From NCBI GenBank assembly GCA_024734555.1, contig JANPWX010000480.1, positions 2,518,160-2,582,159 on the forward strand: a DNA stretch of 64,000 bases, given 5' to 3'. A model generated the notes under the pieces. That model had not been told where the DNA came from and made no database searches. It was given only the letters and a program-made list of their open reading frames with translations. The stretch is from Trochalopteron elliotii (lineage: Eukaryota; Chordata; Aves; Passeriformes; Leiothrichidae). This document shows positions 13,417 through 27,000 of this stretch, piece by piece. The translations under genes and the position numbers were made by a program. Each line of letters opens with the position of its first letter. The first letter of the stretch is position 1.

Positions 13417-16400
13417 TAGGTCCACATGGACAACTCAACTCAAAAGTCCTCCTCTTTAGGCCTAAGTCTTCTGATGGGCTTCACTCTACTCTCCACTTGG
13501 AATCTGAAACCCTAGAAAATAAGACTTTGCTCTGCTTGCACGATTGACCTGCATGCTCCTTCTTAGGAGCAGTCTACACTAGAAGTGTCACCCTTGGCTA
13601 AAGCTGGAAGTCAGGTACCTGCTGTCCTCTAAGTTGTGTAGGAGAGAAGGATTTTGTTCTCCTTGTTAATCAGCCAGCCTGACTCTCTCTCTGACCATCA
13701 TGGGCCAAAGGAGTATGGTAGGCAGGCTATGTTTCCAGTGGTTTACTCATTTCACTGACAGCAGTTGCACAGGAAAGGTCTCTTTTGTTCTCTTGCATGT
13801 AATCAGGTATGCATTCACCAGAATTTCTGCACTGCTCATGCTAAGAATTGTGTGTTCTTCAATGAACCATGGTGCAGCCAGCCTTGATGTGCTTATATGA
13901 TTTGGTATATTTTCCTGTTCTTTTAATGTTAAAGTTGTCCAGTTCAATGTGGAAGGTCAGTCATTTCTTCACTGTCTGGTCCTAGGCAGAGAATGTGATG
14001 AATAAGCTGCAGTCAACCATCTCTGCAGAGTTTGTGCTGCAGATTGCTCATTTAGGCTCTACAACAGAGAGTTGACAGTCTCTCCAAGTATAAAATAATT
14101 TAAGCCTTATTGGATTGAAAATGCTGCATTGTGTGGGACAACACCTGCCAGCTCCACTGTGAGGAGCAGCCTCCAATGACCCGGGTGAACAGTGACCTTC
14201 TAACAGCACTTACTGCTCATTTCATGAGTCTGGTGTATTTTTAGGGAGGCAAAAAGCCTTTCTGTTCAGTCAGCAGAGAGGATTGCATTAAGAAAAGGAC
14301 CCCCAGGTCTCGTGGGAACTGGTGTAACTACAGGACTAGCTGCAATGTGGAAAAGGACATCTGTCAATACTCAGCATTTTGATGACCACACAGAGTCACA
14401 TTTCAGCAGGAGCTTAACACTCCAGTTAGAGGACAGCACACTAGAAAAAGTAGTTGGTTTTCCTTACTCTGCAACCTTCAGGTCTCTCTGCAGTAGTGGG
14501 AAGGAAAATATTACTAGAGAGCAGATACATGTACACATGGAGAGAGTATATATAGAGAACAAAGTTATATGTAACACACTTAAGGTGTGAACACCTGTGC
14601 CCCTATGTGATACAGGCAACATCCCATCCAGCTGATCACACCTGCACCTTCTCTTCAAACCCTCATATCCTGCTGTCTAGTGGAGTAGATACGTATTTTA
14701 AAAAATTACTAAAAAGAGGTATTTTTGTGCAGTATCCCTGACAGGACTGTCTTACATCTCAATTCAACCCAGTCACAGGCTTTAGCACTTGGAAAAGACA
14801 CCCAAGGGCTGTTGGAAAGTTGCATTGCCACTGCAGTTGGGTCATGGCTATGTTTGTGCCAACAAAAACTATTAGGACTAGTCAACAGGTCATATCAGGC
14901 CACTTCATGCTGACTGGAAAGCAGTCCAGACTGGAGAATAGCCCCTGGCAGTGTGGAGCTCAGGCAGCTGACACAGATTGTCACTTAAAAGTAAGTATTA
15001 GCAGAGGTCATGTGAAGTGCTAAAACCCTTTTAGAGAGAAATTTTACATGCACAGGTTTACCACAGCACACAGCTTCGGCGTCTGCTGGGCCTCAGTGCT
15101 GCTTTCTTGTTGATTTAATAACTTACTGAGAGCCTTTTAAAATGCAATTACTGAACCTGGTCCCCCACATAATTAATTCCATTTATGCCCATTGTCAAGG
15201 GCAGAACCAACTATGGCCAGGTTTAGTGATGCTGCAGGCACCCCAGGGAGGGAATGCTCTTCTGCAGCAAAACTTTTACTCACTCAATCAAAAATATGCA
15301 CTTCAACAAAAAGAAAATGTGCCCCCAGCACCAGAATTTCCTTTTGGAAACCTTTTCTAAACCAATTTTCAAGAGAGTGGAACAGAGACAGAGAGGTATC
15401 AGCAATCCAATTTAGGAGACTTCCAGAGGGTGCTGGAGACAGACTCCACTAACTGGACCACAACTCTCCCTCTTCACCATATCTTGGATACACATTTAGA
15501 CACAGGCAGCCAGAAAGCAAATCTCTGCCTTTGCTGGGCATGAAAGAGACACATTCAACACCCAGTTGCAAACCAGGCAGAGCAGAACAAAGCTGAATAT
15601 TCCCTACTTAAAACACCATATCCGTGGATTTAATCCAAAGCTTAGAAAAATCACAGGGAAAATTTCTAGTCTCACTTCATTGCCAGCTGCTGAAATAAAT
15701 AAGCTGTTTCTGGTCTTTCTTAAGCAACTTGAATATTTGAAAGGAAGTAAAAAGATAAGGGAAAAAAAAATCTATAAAAATAATATTCACAGGATGAACG
15801 TCGTAGTTTGGATTCAATCCAAGAGCATGGTATTGCGTGTATTATTTTGACACAACTTCATTACAGGCAGAAAATGAGATGGTTTTATCAAGAAAGGAAT
15901 AATCTCCTCCTCCTCCACTCAGGGAGCAAACTGGTGCAGTCTCACCAGCAGACCTATGGCCCAGGCAGGGTGCTGGGTGTCTGGAAATACAGCCAGGAAT
16001 TATTTTATCACTCAGTACTATTTCACAGAAACAAACCCATCTCCCAGTTTATGTGGGAATGTGCTCAACTTCAACCTTTTCTACTGGTGAGATGAAGGGG
16101 CAAGTCAGACCCATAAAACAGCCACTTGCAGGCCAGTCCTGGAAATCTGTGCATTTTTAAAGGCTGAGTTCTGAAAAGAGGGGGCACATGGCATGCCACC
16201 AAAGCAGAACATGCCCTTCAAAGTGTGGGAACTGGCTCTTGGCTAATTATTAAAACAGGAGTATTCTGAGTTAAACATTGCTGTAGCCTTGCAGTCCCTG
16301 GTTTGCTGTGAGACCACCTTGTGCTGAGCCCTGCACCAACAGCCTGTGTCCTTCCCTCTGCAGGTTGAGCCTGGACCCTCCTTCCCAAAGACCCTGCAGA

Positions 16401-17599
16401 ATGGAAACCCATCTAATATGTGGCTTTTAGGTAAGGTAAAGAACAATCTCCTGCCACTGATCTTCATTACTTTTTTAGTTTTACATTTTCCCACTCTAAA
16501 ACAAAGGAGTCTGACCCATAAATAATACCAGCAGGGCTTTATCTCCAATTTAAATTTATCTGCTTCTGTAACACTATTTTCAGATGTATCTTTTTCTCTT
16601 TGTTGTCACGTGACTTATTGGCTTATTTTCGTATTAGCTTTCACATTTTCCATCCCTTTTTTAATTTCTACTTAGTACAAACTGGCTCATGTGCCCCTGT
16701 GCTCCATCCCCCACTTACAGAGTCATACATGAAGAGACAAGGAATGGTGGAGAAAGACAAGTGTAACACTAGTAATACAGACCTGTCCACATTTTCAGAG
16801 AAATTATAAATTCTTTTACATTACAGAAGTCCAAAGCAAAGCTACAGATTATAGAGGTACAATAACACTGCTCACAGTGCAATCCACAATTGTTTAGGGA
16901 TAAAAAACCCGACTCCAAACAACCTGAAGGCCAGCTGCAGAGCAGATTTTAGCCATGTGCAAGTGATGCAAAAGGGAATTTATCCCAGAACATCTCGTGC
17001 CCTAGCACTTCTTTGAGTTTCCCCTCTGCTCCCATAAATCTATTTCTGCCCACTCCAGCTGTCTGCTCCTGTACTCCAGCAGTTCCTGGCCCTACCTCTC
17101 ATTCTGCCTGGATTATCCAACAACACAGGTTATCTGAGGACTTATTGCCAAGCCCTGGTTCTAGGAAACGTGGAAATACCTCAATGAATCCTGCAAATCA
17201 ATAAACCACATAGGTAGAAGTCTGGGCTGGCAGTCTGCCCCAGCAGCACCTGACTTTCATCCAAACAGGTATTGCTCTGCAGAGATTAACTGAGCATCAC
17301 TGTACAAACACCAGGGTCACTGGCACTGCCTGCCCCAAGAGGCTGTTGGAAATCCCCTGGAGAGCCAGCCTCTCCCTGCTTTTCCCACACAGCAGCTGTG
17401 GGTCCTTTACAGCCTGTGGTTTGCATATCCTGGACCCAGAACCAGGGTTAAAAAGGTGAGGGGGGGAGAAGGATATAAAACATTTGTTCTGAAATTGCCA
17501 CTTTTTGTACATCTTAAAATATCCAAACACCCAAAGCTCTTGTTTCTTTGTTGTTCATATGAAGTTCTTTTACATTCCCTGCTGAAGTAATACAGAACT
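13417..17599 (-). other. GPR50: Presumed GPR50 intron 1, exon-2-proximal part
   Basis: No TM1-like open frame, splice-flanked exon or clear repeat is visible here. The sequence is AT-rich and CpG-poor. Assignment to the intron follows from the acceptor at 13383 and the absence of the first coding exon in this stretch. Confidence 0.5.
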
Positions 17600-17990
17600 A
17601 CAGAATTGTTTCCTTCAGGTGAACAAGGCAGAGATATGACCCTGTTTTACACCACAACAACACAAGGCTCTGACTTCAGAAGGCTGAAAATGACTCCTTT
17701 ACTTTTGGGATGTGTCTCCCTTTTATACTATTCTACACAGACCAATTTGATTGGTAACAGGGAGACAAACCTCTTCACTCACATTGGTCAGACCAGAGGG
17801 ACATCAAGGAGAAGTCCTTCCTAGGGAGGGACAGTGTAGTTACAAAAACATTTCTCTTGTTTACAGAAAATTCCCTGGGAAAAGAATTTCAGGAAACCAA
17901 AACATCTCAGGCACAAACCAGGGCTACAGAGATGCTCAATGCAACCTGAAGTTAGCACTGTTACCTGTACACCCAATGCTGAATTGTCCT
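17600..17990 (-). mobile_element. Probable solo LTR of an endogenous retrovirus
   Basis: Read on the minus strand this block has the order expected of an LTR promoter: two CCAAT boxes (17787-17783 and 17754-17750), then a TATAAAA box (17727-17721), then a region where a poly(A) signal would be expected but only a degenerate match is seen. The wording of the block resembles LTRs common in songbird genomes. No internal retroviral genes are present. Edges are approximate. Confidence 0.5.
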
Positions 17991-18390
17991 GAGAGACAGG
18001 ATTTGCACCAAAGCAAGAAACACAGTGGTGTGCATCAACTTCTGCCCACCTGGAACAGCCCAGCTCCAAGTGAGCCTGCTGTCCAGGCTGCTGCTTCCCT
18101 CCCTCCCTCTGTGCAGGGATTTGAGTTGCTCCCAAGTGCCCAGCACAGCATTTTGAGGCAAACAAAACCACACACAGCAGTTTCAAAGGCAACAAGTGAG
18201 AGGCTGAGCCATGAGCACAATGGATGAGTGCCATGGGGCTCACTGCATGAGCAGTCACCTTTGCTGTTCCAACCTCTTCCCAGCAGTGAGATCAGACCCT
18301 GGTGCCTGTCCAGCTTCTGCCAGATTAACTGACAGCTGTAGAAAAGCAGGTCTAAAAACCTCTATGGATAAAAATGTGCTGAGGTACAGA

Positions 18391-18768
18391 ACAACAGAAT
18401 TACAGAATCACAGAGTCAAAGAATGAACTAGGTTGGGAATGACCTTTAAGATATTCTAGTCCAACCCATGACCTAACACCTCCTCATCAACTAAACCGTG
18501 GCACTGAGTGCCACATCCAATCTTTTTTTTAACACCTCCAGGGACAGTGAGTCCACCACCTTCCTGGGCAGATGATTCCAGCACCCAAACACTCTTTCAG
18601 TGAAGAATTTCTTTCCAACATCTAACCTAAACTTCCCTTGGTGCAGCTCCAGGCTGTGTCCTCTTGTTCTGTCAGTTGCTGCCCAGCTTGGTGCCATCTG
18701 CAAATCTACTGATGGTGGACTCAATCCCCCTCATCCAGATCATCAATGAAGATATTAAACAAAATGCT
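18391..18768 (-). mobile_element. CR1 LINE, 3' end fragment
   Basis: Inverted CR1 3' end. The decayed tail (ACAGAATCACAGAGTC) is at 18401-18416, followed by the reverse complement of the 3' UTR and of the ORF2 end. Minus-strand translation shows KFRLDVGKKFFTERVFG and LEVLKKRLDVALS. An upstream segment near 18690-18760 also resembles CR1-derived text. Confidence 0.85.
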
Positions 18769-21700
18769 GAAAGCTTATTGATGCAACTGGTATGTTTGCA
18801 GTGACTTCTTGCTACTATAATTATACTATAAACCACAGCTTATAATAAAGAGAATCTTAAACTTTATGTTTGTTCCTTCGGGTTTTATGAAAAAATCAAC
18901 AGACTCTACTGTCAGGTCTTCCAGATAAATGGGATTTAAGACACACATCAGCCTCAGAGACATACATATAATGAGGTTCAGTAAACAATTTAATAGGCCA
19001 TGACTGTAAAGCAAGCCTCTGATGACCACTTAGCATAATCTAATACTCTCTGTTTAACCTTCCAAAGCTTATGCTCCCTGCAAAACAGAAACAAAATGTA
19101 CTATTTGCTCCAAGCAAAAAAATAGTCATAAAAAGCTTCATTCAGCATGCAACAAGACTCTTTATTAGCTGTGATAGCCTCTTTTTCCTGTTTGTTTTCA
19201 CCTGCCACTTGCTGTGTGATTGCTTGTATGTCACTAATCTCCAGCCTGCAGATGTGAGGTGTGTGCTCAGTCCTGCAAACTAAGTGGCAGTTCATAGAAA
19301 ACACTTTCAGATCAATTTTCTTCCTTTTTATGACACAAAGATACCACTGAGAGTGTGCAATGGTATTGATCATGAGCTGCTGTGATTAAATGGATGACCA
19401 TGCTGTGGTGTTGGGGGATGCTGAGCCTGCAGCCCTCACTCTGCCAAGCATTTATGTCACAAATTCTAAAGGGTCATTCCTGGGGAGGACAATATTTACC
19501 CCACCCAAGTGCATTAAGAACCATCCTTCTGTAGGGGAGTGACCCATTGCACTGATCCCACAAGCTCCTGGATTCCAGGACAGTGTGAACACCACAGGAG
19601 GAATCTCAGACTGTTGTCATCTCTTTCCACCACTCTGATAAGCACTGATTTATCTGATCATGACAGCCCAGTGTATACTTACCCATTCTGACAACTGAAA
19701 ATGTTTGACAGGGGAAGCACAAGTGAAAATCAGCAAAATTCTCACTGAGATCCAGGCAACAAGAAAAAAGAAAAAAAAAAAAAAAGATTTGTTGTTCAAT
19801 TAATTAATCCATAAATTTTAATTGAGGATATTGTTTGTGTATTTAGGGAGTATGTTCAAAGAGAGGAATAAACAAGAGAAAGGAAAAGGCATTCAATTAA
19901 TTATCTGCTATCATTACTCCATTAGCATTCAGAGGGGGATAAAGGGTGGTTTCCTGCAGTTAAACAGTGCAGTTGGGCTGTCAGCTGCTCTCAAATCCTG
20001 ACTGTGCTGTAAAAAATGATACAGAGGGTAATAACTAGAAGGGCAGGAGGTATTGCCAACCCACAGCATTCTTAGGATATACGATTAGACAATGTGGAAA
20101 TATCCAATTCAAGGACATTATGAAAGCCCTAAAAAATGCATGAAACCCCAGAATAATTTAACTCCTGGAAACAGTCCTTTGAGATCTCTCAGCACAACCA
20201 TGAAGCCAGAGAATAGCAGTATGCTATGGGCTACCAAACTATTATCTGGTTTGATGGCATCATTCCCTGTGGGAAAACTGTGGGCACTTGGAGCTGCTCC
20301 CTGCCTTGTGCCAGCCCTGCAGATGCACTGAGCAAGGCCAAGTCCACAAAGCAAATTCTCCTCCTCCTCTGCCTCCCTGTGACCAGGCACTTTGGCACAG
20401 CTTTGGCATCCCTGGCTCCACTTACTTACTGGAGTAAGTGGTGCTCTTGATCTAGCTAATAAATACAAAAGAAGTGCTAAAAAGTGCCTTTTCTGGTTAT
20501 CTGAGCCCCAGATTTCTGTCATATCCAGCAAACTCATCACCTGCAGTAACACTGAGCCAATCCACACAAAATCTTGATTCCTTCTCATATCAATTTCAAA
20601 TTCTGGGACTAAATAAAGATGGAAACACTGCCTGCCTTCACAGCACATCCCAGCAAGGCTGATGGAGAGCAAGTGTCAGAGTCAAGTGACCCTTGGGGCC
20701 ACCCCCCAACTTGCACAGAGTGAGAGGAAGCCTGAGCACCTCTGGCAGTGCCAGGTGATCTGCAGAGCCCTGGCTGCTGTGTCTGACTCCACAAGGACTG
20801 CGTGGCTGGTGGCTACCTACCCCCTAAGGCAGCTTCTTGTGGGACACAGATGTCTTTGGGAAGGGTCTGCACAAAACTCCACACAGCCATGGGTCAGCCC
20901 AGTAGCCAAACTAGCACCTGACACCCTGGATACCAGTGTCCCCCCAGAACTCCACATGTTCACCCTTTTTTTCTGCCTGAGGTCCCTCCTGAGTGACACA
21001 GTGTCATGTAAAGCAGCTGCCTCATCCACATCCAGGCTGTGTAGGAAGCACAATGGCCTTATATTTATCCTCCCACACTGGCCACATGGGCACAGGGATG
21101 AGCTCCACCAGCCCTCATTAACTCCAGGCCCATCATTTATCACCTGGTTTGTAAAGTGCTCTCAAAGAGGAAAGACCCTGTATAAACATAAATATGAATT
21201 ATTGCCAGCATCCACTGAAATGACAAACCAACATCCATCCTCTCCCAGTCCCAGCAGCTGTACTGCCACCATTTGCCATCTGTTACTATTGTAGAAAAAA
21301 AAAATCTGTCAACTCAGGCTTAATAGACTTAATAATGCTCTTTTGCTATTGATGTTGGTCAAAGTGTGTTCCTGGAAAGGAGCTGTGTGCAAGCAACCAA
21401 TTCCTAGGCAGCTGTCAGGAAGAGAATACAGTCAGATATGAATCCACAGCTCATTTTAGTGTTAAAAATCCTGTATGACTGCCCTGGAGAGCCCTGCTGA
21501 ACCACCACAGCTGAGCCTGGGAGCTGGTCCTGCTCCTCCTTGACTAAACCTTAGTGCCAGCACCAGCCACTACAGCCAAACACATCCACTGCAAAGGAGC
21601 AGATGCTTCCCTGCCACAATAAATAACTTGTCTTGACCTCCCAGCCTTGACATACCAGGGATGAGTCTCTCCCCAGCCCCAGCTCTTCCTGCTTAGTTGG

Positions 21701-23154
21701 TGGGAATGGGAGGTGGTTTTTTTTTGTCCTTACAGTTCTTTTGAATTGCACGTGGAAATGAGGAAGCTACTAAAGGAACAGTCACCACACAAAAATGTTC
21801 CCATTGATGAAGGCCATTTAGTGTTTAACTCATTCTGAACCGATTCCAGGTTACCTAAATGAAGGCTTGGGTGTTAGGGCAGTAGCAGGGTGACAATCAC
21901 CTGAGCTTCTGCACAGCATTTGTCACTAGACTGAGGAAAAAGAAACACAATTTAGATCCAAAATATCTCCAAGGTGATAGCCTAGTTGTAGGCTACAGCA
22001 CAGTCCTGGTATGCCTGACAGGGAGTGCTGGGCTGCCATTGAGTGGCTCTTCTTTGGAAGACCTTAACATATTTTTTCAAACAAAAAAAAAAAACACCCA
22101 TGGACTAGATTTAGTTCACAGAATTCCTTAAGAGCCCACATTTTTCTTTTCTCCTGTGGCCTCACACAGAACCTGGCATGAAGCAGGTGCAGGCACAATA
22201 CACACACAGGAGATGAGGCTGGAAGAGAAATTCTGCCATGGGGGACAGAAAAGCAGCATGGGCAACATAGCAACTAAGGACAATGAAGAAGGTTGAAATA
22301 CCTGAATTACTGTTCATCCTGCTAGGAAGAGGAGTAATATTCCTTACAAAACAGATGGGCAAAGAAAGAGCCCCAAAATGTCATGGTTTCATCAAGACTA
22401 TGTGAACTGTGAGAGACATGGTGCATGCAAGCAGGAGAAAAGAAAGTAAAAGAAAATCTGTTCTGGATCTCCTGGTTCATTCATAACTATTTACTAATCC
22501 CACTGGAAATGGAGAGTTACTTTCACCTGGAAACACTTCAGGGACTCTGATACTATTACATAGGCAAAAGTCCAATGCAAACAATTAAAGCTGGTTCAGT
22601 AAGAATATGATGATACTGGAAAAAAAAAAAAAATTCTCATGTCATTTTCCCAGAAAGGAGTCCAAAAAACAGTGTTTCCCAGAACATCAGCAAAAGTTTC
22701 ACTCCAGATATTCCACAGGGTTTACAGAGCTCATGTCAAGCCTGGGTACAGGATGAACAAGAAGAAACAATCGATGATATGAGAACCTTGGACTGGGGAG
22801 TCCCAAATGTATTGCTGGAGGGCATCTGCTTCTGTTCTTTTCCTAATGACTTACAAAACACTGAGGTGAAGTGTGTGGCTCTGTAAAAGAAGGAAAGATG
22901 TTTTTGCAGCAAAGTGCAGAGGAAATGTGTTCCAACAGGAGCCTGTGTGAACGAATGGTTCGAGTGGGTGTGCTCTGACACTGACCTCAATGGGAGTCTA
23001 GTGGTGGGGAATATCCAAGTGGCTTGAAGGCAAATAAGACCCCATGAGACAGTGACACCTAAATTCCTGAAGGAAGTGAGTAGTCAGACTCACAGGCAGC
23101 AATACACACATTCAAGGGCAGATCTCACACTTGTGGATAATACTGATAAGGTAT
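18769..23154 (-). other. GPR50: Presumed GPR50 intron 1; no gene or clear repeat
   Basis: Several open frames of 108-210 residues occur on both strands between 20.1 and 21.3 kb, but none shows a recognisable domain or splice context. A runs occur near 19769-19786, 22081-22092 and 22620-22633. No mobile element was confidently recognised. Confidence 0.5.
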
Positions 23155-23170
23155 TAACAACAACAACAAC

Positions 23171-23205
<35 letters not shown>

Positions 23206-23214
23206 TGATGATGA
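23155..23214. repeat. Compound trinucleotide microsatellite (CAA)n(TAA)n(TGA)n
   Basis: Roughly six ACA/CAA units run into about eleven TAA units and then four TGA units. Each step between blocks is a single-base change, the usual signature of a microsatellite that mutated and re-expanded. Confidence 0.95.
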
Positions 23215-23869
23215 GGCTGGCAGACACTTTGCTATCAACAGCTTCTAATAGAAGAGCATCGCTGGATTCTGCTCCTACAAAAAACTTTGTTTTGCCCTCA
23301 GCAAAAAAGAAAGAAAAAAAGCTCCAGAAGGAACAAAAGATGCTGAAAAAAAAGGCCATCCACATAAGCCAAAGGAACTCTGACGTATTTTGCTAAATTG
23401 CCTAATCCTGGAATACCCCTGAGTCCTACTTTCTGATCTGCAGTGATAAGGGCAGGCCTACTTTTAGAGTTGTATAACCACCATCAATTGATGGTGCTTT
23501 CAGCGTCCCCTTAAAATGTTTCCCCTCCTTTTCCTTTTTCTCCCTAATGAACTTTTCTCAGCAAGAAATAAATCACAGACATTTCCTCTCTCTGAAACGA
23601 CTTAAGATCCACACCTCCACACTTCAAAGTGGTAATGTGTTAACTTGAGCCTCACAATTCCCATCAGGAACCCATCAGGAGGTGAGGGCTTTAATGCTAA
23701 CCCTGAGTGGACCTTTCAAGCCAGTTGGTAAAGGAGACTCTGCTCCTCATCTCCATCTTTGTATAGCCAAGGGTGTGACTATAAATGACATCAACAGAGC
23801 CGAAGGGACCCTGAGAGGTTGATTCATCATCCCCCTCAGCCACAGCTCTTAGAAACTGCTGACAAGGAG

Positions 23870-24072
23870 GAGCCTTTCTTCACTTGGAACAGGCTGCCTA
23901 GGTAAATGGTGGAATCACCATCCCTCCAAGTGCTCAAAAAAAAAGTGAGCATGTGGCACTGGAGGGATATAGCTTAGTGGTGAACATGGCAGTGCTGGGC
24001 TAATGGTTGGACTTAATGATCTTAGAGTACTTTTCCAACCTTAATGAATCCATGGTTCTACGATTTCTATAA
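23870..24072 (+). mobile_element. CR1 LINE, 3' end fragment
   Basis: Plus-strand CR1 3' end. ORF2-end text (GGAACAGGCTGCC near 23887) is followed by the 3' UTR (TTGGACTTAATGATCTTAGA near 24008) and a decayed tail (GGTTCTACGATTTCTATA near 24053). Confidence 0.8.
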
Positions 24073-27000
24073 CTACATTGCCCTTACTCAAGTCCAAGCT
24101 ACCTTCCACCATATTTGCTACCATAAAAGAAAAGCTTTAGGCATGTGCTGGTTGAGTAAACTCAAAAACAAAGGAATAACTCAGCACCTTCAGTCAGTGT
24201 GAGATTTCTCCTCTGGCAGGGGCAAAATAGAGGAAAAAGCTACAGCTTTTCACACTGCCTTTTGCTCCTGAAGTGCTGGAATTTTTATCAGTTTTAGAGG
24301 TCATCCTTTCCATTTGCCACCCTCTCCAAAGACAAGAGAAATTGTCAATTTTGCTAAATTTCTGAAAGAAAAACCTCTCTCACTCTATGCCAGCTCTGAA
24401 ATGGCCTCTTCTCCATTCCTATACTGCTTTATCTAACAGCATTTTTTGAAGAGCTGTCATTCATTAAGCATAAGATATTAATTCCTGCCTTCAAGCCTCT
24501 TCAGAGCCATTTATGACCCTCCATTTCCTCTCCTTAGGATTCCCTGCTACTTTTCATTTAATTGCTGAAACCCCATGTTGTTATCTGTCCCCAGTAAAGT
24601 AATTTTGTTTATGAACTAACTCCAAAGTAAGAGAAGTTTTAAGGATGAAATGAAGCATGGGGGAGAAGTATTTGTAACAAATACCAATGCCATACATTCA
24701 CCATGAAACCTTCAGGGTAGTGGGAATATCACAGACCATTAAAGATCCTTTTCTAAGAGGAGATTGATTTGGCAGGGTTAGAAAGGATGAGAGTTTCTAG
24801 TCCTCAGCAGCAGTGTAACACAGACATATCCAGGTAGGGAATGAAAACTCACAGCATGTTACCCATCCTTCTCCTTCAAAGGGAGCCCCAAAAGCACAGA
24901 AACACAGAGAGGACAGGGTTAATGTGCACTACAAGGAGCTTTGCAGAAATTCTGTCCAAAATTTTGCTTGGCACGCTGCTGGCAATGGATGAGAGCTTTG
25001 CACATGAATGAGTGGAGTCCAGCAAATAGCCCAGCATGAGGTGATACACCATGTATTTCCCTGTCAGGCATGGGAGCACACCAGTGTTGGTTGCACATCC
25101 ATTTAGGCAGCTCAAGAAACACCTGGAGAGTGTGGGAGTCACCTCCAGCCTGGCAGGACCTTGTACAGCAACCACATGAAATGTCTCAACACTCAAAGAG
25201 CTCAGCTGAGTTCTGCACGTACTCTAAGGAATCAGGGGGTTTATTGTAACACCAGAGTTAGCAGGAACCAGGATTTGCAGCTTCAACAACAGATTTACAC
25301 AAAATAAAAGAACACAGCTCTTGCAGTAAACTCTCCAGCCTGAACCACCCAAAAACCTCCCCAGGGTCACCCCATGCTCAGGCTGTGACACCACCCAGCT
25401 CTGGGGAGGAGGAAGATGAACCCCAAGGAGCTTGGGCCATGTCTGCTGACTCAGCAGGTCTCACAGCCCTCATCTGGGAGCACAGAGGAGAAACACACAG
25501 TGTTTTCTGCACTGCAAAGAGAAACAAACCTCCAGTGGCTGCCAGAAGTCAGTGTCTTGGCACTGGGAGCACAGGGCGTGGAGTTTAACTGCTAATTAGG
25601 ACGGGGCAGCAGCAAAGGGCAGAACAAGAGGAAGAGGCTGGCTTTGGCTCCCTCAGGAGTTGAAAGGCTTTCCCAAATTCAGCCACACAACACATCCTTT
25701 AAAAGGAGAGCAATGGCTTCTTCTATGTTAGTAACAAAGCAGAAACTCTCATGCCTGCACTGCCTTCTGATACTAGCTGTCCTTTTATCATTTATTCAGG
25801 AATAAAACTCTCACAAGGCAGAGTTCTATCAAATGACAAATAACAGCTGTAGGGAAAAGAAAAAAGTGTTGCACTTCATTAGAACTCTGTATGACTCTGA
25901 CAACCAGAAACACACTGCTAAAGTGGCAAACACAGCCAAAAAGACAAGAGAGATCTCACAGCAGCTGTTAAACCAAATGGGAACTTGTTAAAATTAAGGG
26001 CCATTTCCCCTCTTTCATATTTAGTCTCAAAACATCATGTAAAGAAATTCAACCTCTTACAGAGACAGACTGAGTCATTAGCACAGAGGAGACACGACAC
26101 CCTTGCAAAGTTTTCAGATTAAAAGGTAGCAGTTAATACCCAAGCAGTTCCTAACCCCCTGTGAATATGTTAATCTGGTATCAGCTTAAACCCTCCAATA
26201 TTAAAGTAATGAATCTTACCAGACTGAACTTTGCTGCTGTTCACTTGGTGTTACAATATTCCATTATAACCTGCAAGTATCCCACACAGAGGATGCTGAT
26301 GGGGCTGTGGCAGCAGAGCCATCCTGGAACTGACCAAATATTTCCTTCTTCCCAGAGAGGTCAAGGCCATACCTGCCCCCAACTACCAGCCCTCCCAAAT
26401 TCTCTGTGCCACCAGGCACTGGTGACAGGTCACTGGTGACCACAAAAAGCAGCTGGGATTGTTGGGGGGAGCAGGACAGCACAAGTCACACCTGGAGCTG
26501 ATTTTGTGCAGGCACCACAGGGGCTAAAAAGTATCCTGCAAGCCAAGCTGTATGTTTTGCTAGAAGGATGCTGATTTCCAGAGGGGATGGGATGATTTTG
26601 CTTCCATCAGGCCCCTAATAAACACTGACAAACAAAACAAATTAAGCATATAACCAGCAGCCAGTTCCAGATTATCCCACAGCAGGAGAGTGCAGTGCTG
26701 ACACCTTTTGTTCTCTGTTTCTTCAGAGGGCAGAAGGTGATTGCATTGTGTAATTCTGCATTTAATTAGTGAGAACTAGTCTTATATAGGAGAACTGAAT
26801 GTAAGGACAAACAGGAGACACATTCCTGTCTTGAGCAAGGATTTCTCTAGTTAATTGCCATGCAGCATGAGCAAAACCCCTGCATGTTTCAGCTTCCTGC
26901 TCTGCCAGCAGAAGATCTGCCTCCCTTGGATTCACTGGTATCCACAAGTACAAGGATGTCATTGACTGGAAGGCAGAATAGAAATTAAAATATTTCCAAC

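Noticed and set aside
12869..13438. Long frames on both strands (189 and 173 residues) over the receptor exon
   Set aside because: Shadow frames of the GC-rich GPR50 coding sequence; only the minus-strand receptor frame has family motifs.
20118..21294. Overlapping open frames of 184 (minus) and 210 (plus) residues
   Set aside because: They are the longest frames after GPR50 but lie end to end on opposite strands in GC-richer sequence, show no domain, motif or biased composition typical of real proteins, and have no splice or promoter context.
25170..25395. Possible further LTR (inverted AATAAA near 25239)
   Set aside because: No TATA box or family-specific wording that I could confirm; left unassigned.
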